From: Chromobotia macracanthus | Taxonomy: Eukaryota; Chordata; Actinopteri; Cypriniformes; Botiidae | Length of the DNA stretch: 64,000 nt | NCBI GenBank assembly: GCA_036877525.1 | Contig: JAZGTH010000115.1 | Coordinates: forward strand, 426,501-490,500 | Direction: 5' to 3' | Shown here: in pieces, positions 38,682 through 52,000 of the stretch | Numbering within the stretch: the first letter of the stretch is position 1 | Layout: the number at the start of each line of letters is the position of its first letter | The notes under the pieces: generated by a model | Database searches by the model: none | The model's input: the letters and a program-made list of their open reading frames with translations, nothing else | What the model was told of the DNA's origin: nothing | Position numbers and translations under genes: made by a program

Positions 38682-38723
38682 TACCCCTTGTTTTTTATTC
38701 AGAGAAATAAAAAACAAGGGGTA
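38682..38723. repeat. Perfect 18-bp inverted repeat, 6-nt loop
   Basis: The left arm (38682-38699) is 'taccccttgttttttatt', and the right arm (38706-38723) is its exact reverse complement, with the loop 'cagaga'. The pairing does not extend beyond 18 bp on the outside. A transcript from either strand could form a stable stem. It is shorter than a typical microRNA precursor stem, and no known small RNA is recognised in it. Confidence 0.95.
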
Positions 38724-41700
38724 AAATAATGAATAATGGTATAGTTTTTAGGATAATGCCCTTTTCCCATGAAAGCATTGTCATTTGGTGTTGTTGACAA
38801 GCACAAGCACAGTTCAAAATTAAGTTTGAGATTTAAACTTTTAAGCATTTGTTTTAAAAGGATGATTGAAAACAATTCAGGATTATACTGTCATTTTATA
38901 CAAGATGGGTCTGTTTTTAGCATACATATGAATGCTATTTGCATTCATTTGGTTGTGATAACTTCGTGACAGATGTAATGTACCCATCACAATGTTATGA
39001 GCACTACTGTTGTACTGAAGGGACAGTGAGATGCTGAACATAAGTCACATGGTTTGGAGATAATTATGCCCGCTCTGAACAATCTGGAAAATTGCAGTAG
39101 TTTTGCCAAGAAGACTGATTACAGTGCTGAAGTATGTCCATGGGGTGCCTCAAAATAAGCCAAGCAGATGTTCTCAGTACATTTTGTCTGAATCGGGATG
39201 GTGCATTTAAGAACAATAGCAGCTATGTGCAGTTGTCATGTTTGGAGGTCTTACTGTAACACTTCCATTTCCTGTCCTCAGTAGAACCTCAGAATCAAAA
39301 AACAGACCTTTGTGTTTTTGTAACTTGCATTAGAGCAAAAAGAAAACAAAGTTTAAGACTGGAAAATATTCAGCTGGAGTTAAAGTTAAAAGGTAACATT
39401 TTATTTTTTCACAGATTTGGCTAAAATGTACTTTTATCTATTCATCTATCATTCTAGGCCAACTATGAAAGGTTTTTGTGCCTTTACTTTGCCTGCATAT
39501 AATTTTCTATAAAATATTCAGAAAAATGAAATGTGAGTTCAGCAAAGCTGATTAAACAGTGATTATAAATTTGTTCTCGGTGGCTTGAGAACAAATTGGG
39601 GCTAAACATTTCATTCTACCCTGAGCTGCTCTCTCGACTCTCACTGTGTTTATTACATTATCAAACCAAATGGGAAATAAAGCTGTAAAGAAGAATTACT
39701 CTCAGCACACTGAACAACAATTACAAAATGAAACAAAGCGATAAGCCAAACAAAAAAAAATCAAACAAGATCCAAAACAAAATGAAAATAATTTCATTAG
39801 GAATGACACAATTTTGGAATTGTATACTTTTAATACAACAAACTAACATGCAAGTAAATCATTCATACTTTGCTTGTCAATATTAAATTAAACTGCATAA
39901 CTACCTGCATAACTTTAATTAAACTACTTTTTATGTCATTTAAGAACTTTTAGCTTTTATGTTTTTTACTTTACAACACAGGCACATAATTCAGTTGTCT
40001 TCAATGTTTTTGATGTAACATGTATTTCGGTATGCCAGATGAAAGCTTTAATTTTTTGACGATGCTAAAAACAATTATGGCATGTTTCATACTAGCTGTT
40101 GTGACATCAGTATGCCAGTGTGGACGAGACCTGTGAAATGAAATACATGAAAGGTCAATGAATGTCATGATGAGATGAGAATGTTCTTTTCTTCAAATGT
40201 CTCTTGCAGTGGTCTCTCAAGAGCAGGTGTTCAAAGGCAAATCTCCATCCAGGAGGTTCAAATGTTAAATCTATAGCCCATTAAGATTAATTTTAATCTC
40301 CTTAAAATGTACCATTTGTAATCACAAATCCAGGCATTTAAAGTGATCATGGAAGTATTATTTCTGAAACATTATTGTTATAACTTTGCTATCATTATGT
40401 TAGACATGTAAAAATGAATAAAACATGAGCTCTATCAGTATACATGGTTTCTGTATGGAGAGCAGCACAGGCTGTGGTTTCTATATGAAGTATACATGTA
40501 AAACCATCACTATGTCAGTCATGATTCACTAGCATCAGTCATCTGGATGTAGGAGCTTTTCCTGTACAGCAGCTTGTACTTTTTCAGATTTGAAATGCCA
40601 TGGAAAACAAAGAAAACATAAGAAAAAACAGCTGGTGCTTCAAACAGCCAATTGTGATCTGCAAACTAAGTACCTCTTTCCCTTTTCCTTCAGCTGAAAA
40701 ATGCAAGCTAACACAACAGTGTTATGTATTCCATCACTGTTCTTGGTTAGTGTGTGTGAATATGAAGTACTGTTCCTTTGTTCAGATTTATCCCTGGGCA
40801 AGTTTTGCTATCATAGACGAAATGCTAATAGATTGCAAAGCTTTCGTTTCACAGAAAATTTCTTTAAACAGAATTTTTACATTTTTATTACAAGGCATGT
40901 TCTCAGCCATTTAATATGGCATTATAAGCCCAGTGTGGGAATCATGGATGCAAGATGTCTTAACTATTAAAATGTATGTATTTGACACAAAAAAATGTAT
41001 ACTATGACACCGTATTCTACTGGCTAGAAGTACTGCAATTTATTCATGTAAAATACATAACATTACATTTGAGCCAAACAAATAATATTTTAAAACATTA
41101 TTAAAACACAAAAACAGCCGGAAAGTTCACAGTGTGTTCGAGTTTTTAATTACAAATATACTGTCATGTTCTGATGTCTTCCTTTAGTTACGGAAGAAAG
41201 CACATCCAACAATCCCATGAACCCACATGTCCCTGTCTCACAATTTCATGATATCAAGAAAGAAAAAAGAGCCAAAGCCAAAAAGGCAAAGTAATAATAA
41301 AAGTAGTATGAAAAGAGAAAGTAATATTTTGAAACAAAAGCAAACTTATTTTGGTATGTTAATTTATAAGCATGTTAAATTCTCCCTGAGAAAGAATAAA
41401 CCCAGCGCTGTCCTTCTGACACGTGCCTGGTGAAGGTCATGTTGAGGCTGTGTGTTTTATTAATACACCTGGTAATAAAACAGACCAGTTGTATTGCAAG
41501 CAGTGAGCTGCAGCTTTGTGCCAGCCTGCCCTCAACGCTGCAGGAGCCGCTGTGGTTAAGCAGCACCTCACAAAATATGCAAGTCAGGTTTGCTAAAACT
41601 CTATGTGTGGCCTAAAGGGAGTAATGCTATTTACACAAATAAAAGACACTGGTGGTTTAATGTAATGTAGAATTTATAGCAGGTTGTAATGCTTCACCTC

Positions 41701-41900
41701 TTTGCTTCAGGCCATTATAAAGTATAAAGTAATGCCTGAGAATTCACCATGAATGAATCATTAGGCTGATTATTATTTATAATCATCCTCTTTGCTGAAG
41801 CTCTGAAATGCAATGCAACGCAATACAAAAGTTGTACAGACTACAAAAAATGGTACAGGGATGTCACTGGACATTTGACAGCTGGTATTGGTTTGTGTGT

Positions 41901-41954
41901 CATGTGATCAAACAGTATTGATGTTTGGTCACATTAATACTGTTTGGTCACATG
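41901..41954. repeat. 23-bp inverted repeat, 8-nt loop
   Basis: The arms at 41901-41923 and 41932-41954 are reverse complements at 21 of 23 positions, with the loop 'tttggtca'. The loop and the right arm also share the direct word 'tttggtcacat', so the structure may have arisen by local duplication plus inversion. No MITE-like termini of a known family are recognised. Confidence 0.9.
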
Positions 41955-44900
41955 TTCTGATGTTCTTTCCTAGTGCTGAAGTATTGTGTGCTGCACAGCC
42001 CTTATATACAACTGAAAAAACAGAATGGCAGAGTTTTTAATAAAATGTTGAGTTTCTTGGGGTTTCTTGGAGTCATTATCAAAACTTTCACATTTAAAAA
42101 CATTCACATAACAAATTTCTTTACAAGGTGAATTTTTTTACTGTGTACATTGTTTGTACAAGGTAATGTTGACATTTCATTTGGAATGTGTTTAAGCAAT
42201 AAACCTTGTCAGTTTTTCCACATAAATGAGCCAATTATGGTAATGATTTTGGACTTTACAAGCTGTTATATTTGTCCTGGCTTGTCTTAGCAGTGAATTC
42301 TGCTCTGTGTCTTCGAAATAACAGAGTCGCTCCAACATTTGTTGGAAAACACCTTTGTTTACACTGAGAACGAGGTATCAGAGAAATCTATTTTCTAACA
42401 CAGGTAGTGACAGTTTACTGAAATGTTTTTTCTTCTTGTAAATCTTGAAAAGCAAATCTGCTATGTTATTTTAAGGGCTAGTTGACTGATCCTTTATGAA
42501 TTCTGACATCTGATGGTATTTGCATATACTTTGGATGATCCAGTTACAGGTGAACAGTGCTAATTATATTATTAAATATAAAAGTGTTAATATATTAAAA
42601 TATATTAAAGTGTAATTGCATCCAAATAATTGTGTGATCTGATCTGTAAAATCATATTCAAGGGTGGTCAAATACACATGTGAACATTTTGCATTTATTT
42701 AGATTTATTTATTAATATTTATTTTTACTTTACTTAACCTTGACCAAACTAGCTTACACAAGCAAAAATTGTAACTTTGCACTGTTAAAGCCACAATATA
42801 TAAGTTTTTTTTTTTATTATTAAAGTATCGAAAAACCCTTGCACAGTTTTTATATATTTGTTACATATAATTACATTTATATAATTGTACAATTACAGTA
42901 CATTATCACTATAATTGTTTCAAAGTATTTGTAAATTCAGAGAAATTCACAGTTTTAAATAGTACATTGTCACTTGTCATTTGTTAGTACTGTAATTCAG
43001 TAAAAAACTCCAAAGCTTAAATATATGGGAGAAGTAAATGCAGTACCCATTTCATTTGACATATAAAGTGACATGCATGAGTAGTAATTTAGCATTAAAC
43101 ATTACATTATTGTGGCTAATTCATTATAATGAAATAAAATCATATTATCAAACATAACACTTATAAAACGTTATTTCATTATATCATCCACAAACATGCT
43201 TTGTTAGTCCTGCCTAATTGATTTTCATTGGCAGTAGAGATGAAGAGCCCTCTGTCACGGAGTCATCGAGCTACGCCTCTGTTAATGTATTGAATATGCA
43301 ACCTCTTTTATATGTTAAAAGTAATCAAACATGCAACATAATGCATAATGAGAATTTTGACTCTTCTGACTGAAGTGTAACTGTCCACAGTTATTTGACA
43401 AACTTAAGTAGATTTGTTTGTTTACTAAAGGCTGCATATTTTCTCCATTTCTTGTGTTTGTGTGAGTGGTCTGTGTGCTTTTAATCCTGTTTAGAGACAG
43501 TCAATTTAAACAACAACATATTAATGAAGTGTCCTTCAAAATAGGACACACCTAAATTAAATAAACAAACTCTGTAATTCAAACTTTCACAATTTTATTT
43601 TGCTGACATTATTGATCTTAACTTTGCTGGCTCATATGAAGGCCCAGGTAGAATCAGTGAACATTTTTTCATTGGACATTTCTTTATAAGTCAGAATTTA
43701 AACATAGTAAACTGTTTTAAACAGAGCTGAAGTTACTACACTACATTTATAGCTGAAAACACAAACTAGACAAAATACCTAATAAGAGACATTAATGTAG
43801 TGCAAGGGATGTTCACAACTTTGTGATTGATGAGGATTACAATCAAATTAAGAATTTGCTGAGGCACAGATTCATTGTTAGAGTCAATTTATAACTGTTG
43901 TGTATTTGCTTTAGATTTCAGCTTCTTGATTTAGTTCTCATAATTAACCAATGTCATTTCACTGTGACCTGCTTGCACTTTTAAATCAAATTAACACTGT
44001 GTGGATAAGAGGTGTAAGATGTTCGAGACACCTGGCATTCTCCTGATTAATGATTTTTACCTTGAAAAATAACCAACCAATAACCTTTGCTGATTGGGGG
44101 AGACGACCTTCTCTGACATGTCTTCTTAGAATCCATCATTAAAGGATGTCCAAGGCAACCGATATTGGCATCAAACCCTTTTAGCATCTCCAATTAGCTG
44201 ACGCAGTGCTTATTTGGTGGAATTGTAATTAGTCCTTGTCTATGGGATTTATTATGAGATTTATTTACTTCCTCCACTTTCTTTGGTTAAAAATTATGAA
44301 TGACTCCTGCCAAGCTTGACATTACTGTGTATTTCTATAATGCAGTTTTTTATAAATATGACACACACAAGCCTACAAACACTCAAATACACATACCTAC
44401 ACTGCTGTGTGTTTCATTAGTATTTCATTACAAATAATGATTTCCATTAATTGTGCTGTAAAAATGAAAACATTACCTACTGAGGGAATGCCCTCTCAAT
44501 TCCTTTCTTGTCTTAACGAGGTAGACAGTTTAGCCAAATGTTCTCTGTCTAGATTTCAAATGAATAAATTGTGTACTGTTGTATGTGGTTTATGAGGACA
44601 CAGATGTGTATAATGACAAGTATAACAAATAAACATGGTTTATAATGGCTTGAAAACTTACTAAATGGTGTAATTTTTTTAAATTAAATAATGCCAAGAG
44701 TTTTCTGTGAGGGTAAGGTTTGGGTGTGAGTTTAGGGGATAGAAACTTTGATGGATAGAAACTTTTAATGAATTTAACCAGTGTAAAAATCATTATGCAT
44801 TTGGAGAATAAACCCCATAAACCACATATGTATGTGTAATTTGTGTCCATAATGGTTTACATAAATATAATGGGACACTACAGTATAAAGTGCTTCTTCT

Positions 44901-45200
44901 TTTCAGTGACTGTCAACCAAAAGTCAGACTTCTTGTTCCAGCTGACCAGCTTCTAAAGACATTATATCTTCTTCTGCAGAGATTTCCACCCAGATCTCCA
45001 ATACCTTCTTCCTCTGGGGATCATGATTAAAATGGACGAAAATGATCTTCTACTTCAATTTCAACACAATTTTCCTCAGTCTCTGTATCTTTTTTCCCTC
45101 TTTACAAAACCTCCAGAAAGCTTCACACATCTTATGTTCCCCTTGTGCATGGTGGCCCACAGAGTGTTACATTTTTTTTTTTAACAATTGCCAATAAAAA

Positions 45201-48200
45201 GTTTTAACCTCCAAAAAATCAGCAACCATATTTTTTATGCCAGCGGACTCAAGGCCCCACTATAAGGTAAGATCGACTCAGGCAGCAGCTCTCAGGCATT
45301 TGACCCTGAGAGTTTCGGTTTTGGCAGAGATACACCTGAATTAATACAGATAAGTAGCATTTGTACTTAAAGCCAGCAGGTGAAGGCAGATAATAATCAT
45401 GTTTCTGTGCTGTGCCTCTTTCATGTGTCTGATTAGACAGTGGTCAGTCCTCTCCTCTACCTGTCAATCAAAAAGGCTTTCTGCAAAACCTCTCCCTCAA
45501 GGTCAGGGACATGTCTAGCACTAATATACCAGTACAGGAGTGCTTCCAGCACATAATTGAGCTGCTGTTACATAAGTTTGGATGTCAAAACAATGCTGTA
45601 GACAATCATTTAGAGACATTTGATGTGTAATACACTGGTTCTTGTGTTCAGTGCTTCTTATGGAGAGGAATAAATCTTCACCTTGCCCTTTAGTGATTTA
45701 AATAGCTAGAGTATTTTGCACTGCTTTTGATGCATTCCAAAAACTGTATGGAGTTCATAAAAATATTATGTTCATGGAAAGCTTTCTTTAAATGGACTAT
45801 TTCTCCTTCAACAAAATATAAAATCTAGCTGCCTTGGAAGCAGTTCAGGGTCCATAACAAAGCTGCATCTTCACAGGGAACTATATAGGCATCATATGGA
45901 TGGGGAAGCTCATAAATGATGCTATATTCATATATGCTGTGTTTTATCATTGGGTGTGAAATGCAAGAATCAAAACCTTTGTGTGGCCGCACCGGCAGAA
46001 CCACTGGTAGAACCAATGTGATGTGGCCCAGTGGATACAGTGTTATCGAAAGGACTTCTTTCCCATCAGCCCCTCTGCTTTCAGTGCTAATTTACACCAT
46101 AGAGATGGCTCTTGAAAGGAATTAATTAATTGCCACCAGATTGGGTCTTGTAATAAACCAGCTGTGGTTTGGTCCCCCTTCCCCAAAGGACCAAAGGAAC
46201 CAATGATATAAAATACAACCTCCCTCTTCGGGTCCACTTTGGGCTGCTAATGAAAATTCTAATAGAAACTAATGATATAGCCTCAGATATGGCCACTGGT
46301 ACAGCTGTATAACCATTTGTGTGCTCTACAAATCTAAGCTATTTGTTTCAGTTTGTAGTGACTGTGCCTGGATTTAATTAATAGCCTTTGTAGCATTTGT
46401 GTACTCAGTAGTGTCTAGGGGGATCTGGCTTAATTTGACCTGACTGCATGTGAAAGCAATACAAGTGTGCAGGTCCCATGAGTTTTGTTAACTACTGTCT
46501 GTCATTTTGGTTTGTCAAAACAAACGGTAGTTACATGGTCAGAGGAGCAGACCATCTAAGACCTCCATAAGCGGATGGTCTGTTTGTTTTGAATGGAATT
46601 CCCACTTGCATCTGAAGTGTTTGCATCTGAATAGTCTTCAAACATGACCAGCATTGAAATGGATATCCTCTCCAGCCAGTCAGCCTAGTTTCCACAGTTA
46701 TTGTGGCTTACCTTTGCTTTGCTTTGTGTTGTGGTTTTATTAGCCTATACCAATGAGTGGCTGAATTCGATGCTAGGAACATTACGGATGCAAAGAGCTT
46801 GTATTTAATTGTATCTAATGGGGTCTCAATCTTTTCATCCAATATTGTGGACTTGTTTGAGTCTCTTGTTTGCTGAATTGATTATACACTTTATCATGCC
46901 TGTTGAAATTCACATTGATGTTTTGTGCATATTGTAATTGGTCTACTGAGGCCATGATTTGGTAAGCAACACAAAGCAAAGGGCTCTTCTTAAAGCTGAA
47001 GTGCATGATTGATTTGTTGGTTAAACACTTTCTGTCCAAGCTTAATATGCAGAGATAACTAAAAGGAAGCTATTTGTGGGGTGATTTCCCCACAAGTGTA
47101 AACACTGGGGATCTTTGGTGCTGTCAGCATTACTCCGTTTGTTTGAGTATGCTGACCTGAAAAACATAGCAATATTAATTCGTCCAATAGTGTGAATGTG
47201 GGGCCGAACTATTTATTTGCATGACCAATGACATGTTTCCCAAATATAGGGGAAGTATTCTGGAAATCTGTTTGAAAATATTTTTGTGACACTAGTAGTG
47301 CAAAAATTACACACCTATTTTAAACTTGTTAATTTCCAAATTCTAATTTTTTTTCTCTCAGATTTGGGGGATGTGGAGGAATTAAAAAAAAGAAAGAAAA
47401 TAACTTTTTGGGGTTTAATTTTCCTTTTTGCAAGACGGTTAGTGGCAAAATGCTTCAGTCTGGATTGAATCCTTAAGGCTGTGTGACATCAGGTTTTGAT
47501 ACCCGTCTCTGAGCCTGAGTATGCCTTTGATCTACGCTTGTCAGATCCAGAAAGTTAAATGTGACTGGGGGACAGCACCTGCGACCTGGCTGGAAAGATT
47601 ATTCTGTGTCAATATTCATTAACCCTGGGCCATTTCCATCAGTATACTACAGGGGACAGGGGATCTACAGGGGACACGGCCACAAGGCTTCACATTTCAT
47701 TTTCATATTTAAATGTGTGTTCTCTCAAATGCACCCTGTTTGCACTTTCAAATCTCCGCGTCCTACTCGACTGGGAAAATAAAACGCGTGTGTTTGTTCT
47801 GCGATACCAAATGAGTATTCTGACATAGTTACTGCTTGGAAGGGTGGTGACAGTTATGAACTGACACAGTATGAACTCAGATTATTTATAAAATCATTTG
47901 ATGCTCTTTATTGCAGCAGTGTTTCTTAAGAAGGAAGGGTGCCCCCTAAATCAAATTTGGATTAGAAATATTGTATAAAAATAAAACAAATAAAGATTAA
48001 GAAATATGAGCTCACATAGTATGTAAACCATTTTATAAATACCAATGTCCAGCTAAATATAGTGACGTTCTTGTATAAGAACAGATATAGATATGATATA
48101 GAATAGAATAAAAAAAATTGAATAAAATTTTAGAGGGAGGCTGAGTTTCTGAGTTTGCTTCCATTAAGTTAACAACAAAGTAGTTGTGCTAGCTGAGCAA

Positions 48201-51200
48201 ACATTAAGCTAATTACAAAGTAAATAACTTGCACCACTTTTGGTTGCCAATCAAAATGAATTTGACCTGAGGGTGAGCCAGTAAGCTGTTTGTTTAATAG
48301 CAGCCACGGCTGCTTAGGCTCCTGATTTGTATGTTTTTTTTTTTAATAGTAAATATGGGGCTTTTAAAACGCCACCTACATTTAGTGGTGGGTGGTGGCG
48401 TGTTTTTACATGTAGAGATGAAAGAATCAGACTTTGGTCCATGAGAATAAAGCAGAACAACACCAATTCATCTTACAGCAGGACCTGTTTAACCTCTGGT
48501 GGGCCCGGTAATTGCCTCTTTGGCCCTACGCACCCCTTCAAAATGTGACAGTTGGGGGAATATGTGGCCAAAACCTATGCAGGGATGGAATGATATTTAG
48601 CATTGGATGGTTTTGCATTATATTCTGAGCCCTTTGAAAGCATATTAAGAACAGAGATGGGAAGCGGATAATCACAGGGGCTTAATGCATCGCCTCGCAT
48701 CTCCTAACACTTTGGCTGATTCCTGCCAGGCTCTGACATTTCCACCCTTCAGCCAGCCCCCATCACCTGCTTGTCTAATAGACACTGACATAGGCAGTTA
48801 AACATCACTGGAAACTTACTGCTGTAAGCCGTAGTGGCCAAACCATTCCTTTCCATTTCTATTTTTAAAATAATACATTTTCAGTACGGAAAGTGTTTGT
48901 ATAAAGAAGATAGATCTGTTGGGCTGAAGTCTGCGGGGGTTACAAGCCCAGGTTTGGCAGTTTACAAGAGCGTGTCTGTGTTTGATTGGTCTGCTTTCTG
49001 AGGTCACTGAGTTTCAGCTGAAAATGAGCTGAGGCATGGCAATAAAACCTGTGCCATAGACTGCTGCCGGCCAGCCTGAGCTGTACTTTCTCTGTTTGAA
49101 AGTCATAAAGACGGGAATTACACAACATTGTTTGTGATACGTGCCCTGAAAGGGTTGTGTGTAGCTGAGGTTACAATTTGCTTTCTGTGACACTGTTGGT
49201 TTTAGTGGAGAATGAACAACATTTAGTTGTTTGAAGGCCATGATTTAAAATTTGAAGAGAATTTTTAAAAAAATCATATTTCTTTTAGTTCAATACTTAC
49301 AATAAAACAGTTTTCCATACTCCTAAGTATATATTAATGTTAATAAATTAAACACCAGTTTTCATAGGAGATTCATACTGCATATAATAATGATGAAATG
49401 CTTCATAAAAATGGCACTAACAGCAGTTTTACAATATTCCATTTAATTTAGCCTTCTTATATTAATAATTCAAATTACAATTCCACATCTTGTTTGCTCT
49501 CTCAATTTAAATTAAACCTGAGCTCTGCAAAGCTCTGCTGCAGGAGGTGCCAAGTTTGTTAGGAACTTTTCCCAGATTAGAAAAATAGTCATTCTCTCTG
49601 GGAACTACTAGCAAGGCAATTGATTGTGCTGTGTCATCACCTTCCATAGGCCTGCTAATCAACCTCGTCTTTGATAACTTCAGTGGCTTCAATCAGAAAA
49701 GTGAAGCCAATCGATCAGGACAGACAGTCCTTGAATTCACATTTGGAAAGCAACGTGAGGCACTCAGATTCTTCTAAATGTCCTAAATGTGTGTGTGCTG
49801 TGATTTAATGGCTTTAGGGGTTCTGTGAAAATTTTATAAAGGTAATTAGGGGAGCATTAGCACAACTTCTCATCTAGCAAACTTGTCACCCAAGTTTTTG
49901 TTTCTCATAGCAACTTGCACTGTTTTTGCAACACCTTTTCTTTCATCATTCACTGAGCCGAGACCGAAAGAGTATTTGGATTTAAGTTGTTAATATGAGG
50001 ATAGCTGAGCCTGAATGCGTTACTGCCTTGAGAAGCGATCATCCGTAGATGGGCAGGCAAATTGGTGGCCTAACCATGATGAAGTGCTGGTGCTGTGTGA
50101 CTGCTCCTGAACTGCCTGAATATTGAAGACTGCTGGAATCCCTGCTGGCTGAAATTGCAGAGATATTGGTCAGAATGATTGACACATTGGTCCAACATGT
50201 TATTATCTAACTGTAACTCTAGTTTTTGTAGGGCTGTCAAGTTAACATGTTCATTTTAGTGTGATTAATCTAGAATGAAAAACAATATAAATATGAACTC
50301 CATAAGAGTTTAAGCTTTAAATGTTTTAATTACTTTAAATTAAAAGAGCTTTAATTACAAGCTTGATGGTTTTGTCAGGCAGCAGGTTTACTGTATGTTC
50401 AAAATTTAAATAAAACAATATATTGACTTCGCCAGCCACTTATGACTTCACCAGTAATGTCTATTCAATCTTTACTCTGCTTCAGTAATATATCTGATAT
50501 CTTTGACTGATCTATGTCACAGTTCCAGATCATTTTCAGATCAAGGTTTATTGTGCTACTATGGCAGATGCCTGTTTCTCCTGAGCATCTAACAGTGCTT
50601 AAATTTTAACTGCCAATGCTGTGAAACCCAGACAGACTTTTCTGTCTACAAGCTGTTACTGAATGTAGAGCAGATTAGACATATTTAAGGTAATAATCAT
50701 GAGACATGTACTTAAAAGTTCCTTTTGAAGATATTTAAGGATTACTGAGTAATGCTCAAAATATATTATGAAGATTATTAGGTTGTTAATCAGATATCTA
50801 ATGGAGCAGAGAAATATATTCAACAGCATGTCACTAAACCTTTTTGAAAATCCTCTTTATCTCTGGTTCTGTAATCAATCTTCATTTATGGTTTGGCAAA
50901 ACTCCTCAAAACATGAACAGAATGAAACAGGCTGAACAGAATGAAACGATAACTTATAATATGAGATAAATGAGAATTCATTGTCATGGACAGAATATAG
51001 GAAGACATTAGTTAAGACTAATGGCTATTTTAAGTTTTTGAATAATTAGGCAATATCACACATGAAAAACTCCCGGTGCTGTTATATGAAATATTCACAC
51101 TCTTGGAAACCCATGTGCGAGTCAAATTACCAGACCAAACAAGGAAACCAGAAAAGACCAAAGATCAAGATTCATAATTAAATTAAAATGACAGCAATTC

Positions 51201-52000
51201 AGATTTTTCAAACTGTCCAGCAGAAAATGCTGTAATAATATGTATGTGACATGGCTGAAAAGCAGAGCAGACTCAGGTAATCACACACTCTTTCTCTGAC
51301 ACACACATAAAGAATGTTCTAATGCTTACAGATAGCCCAAGTCACTGTTATTAGTTCTAAGGTGACATTTTGTTGCGGCCAAACATCCTGTTCAATAGCA
51401 AAATCATCAGCAGAACACTACGTTTGTCGGGCGACTTCATATGGTCTGTAATTTATGGCATAATAAAGGTGTAGAATGCAACACGAATGCATAAAAAATG
51501 TCTTGAGATAAAGAAATGCAAATATGGTAACAGTGATGTAATTGGCTCCAGACCAATGCATTATTAAAAAAGGGGTTTTAATTGAATGTGTTAATGAGTT
51601 CCACTAAATTATAAAAAGAATGACAAAACTTCATCCTAATATATAGTAACAGCCAGGAGTTTGATTCCATTTTGATTTTGCTTCTAAGAAAGACTTGTGG
51701 TGAGCATTTATATTGATGACCTATAAACTTCCATATTTGCATCTGATGTAGTTTCCCTCATTTCTCTTTACCGAATGATGTAAGTTGCTGTAATCTCAAG
51801 ATGCCCATTATTTCATGCTTTTTGTTTACAGAACTATAAGCAAAAGTGCAGCATAATGAGCAGAGACTGCTTTGCATTCATACATTCATTCATGCAATTC
51901 AACATACATTTAACAACAACTTCCCTCATTCTTATACTGAAACCTTTAATTTTTAATTATTGCCCTTTCTTGTTTGGCTGAATATAAAAATACAGTTAGG
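45201..52000. other. Gene-free DNA with candidate regulatory segments
   Basis: No gene is supported. Frames are at most 75 codons. The segments 45.89-46.26 kb (with 'ggaattaattaattgcc'), 48.64-49.25 kb and 49.54-49.76 kb are of higher complexity and repeat-free, and would be my conserved non-coding candidates. Short direct repeats occur at 47647-47676 ('ctacaggggaca' twice, 18-bp period) and at 50914-50947 ('tgaacagaatgaaac' twice, 19-bp period). Confidence 0.45.

Larger units (their letters stand above)
38129..45200. other. Gene-free DNA with two hairpins
   Basis: No gene is supported. The stretch is mostly very AT-rich. It holds a perfect 18-bp hairpin (38.68 kb), a minor 11-bp hairpin at 39568-39597, and a 23-bp-arm hairpin (41.90 kb). 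The segment 44.02-44.31 kb is complex and contains 'ctccaattagctgacgcag', a good conserved non-coding candidate. The segment 44.90-45.02 kb on the minus strand has a short Glu/Lys-rich open frame of roughly 40 codons without start, possibly a decayed coding remnant. Confidence 0.45.

Noticed and set aside
38682..38723. microRNA precursor
   Set aside because: The stem is only 18 bp with a 6-base loop and no extension, shorter than normal precursors, and neither arm matches a microRNA that I know.
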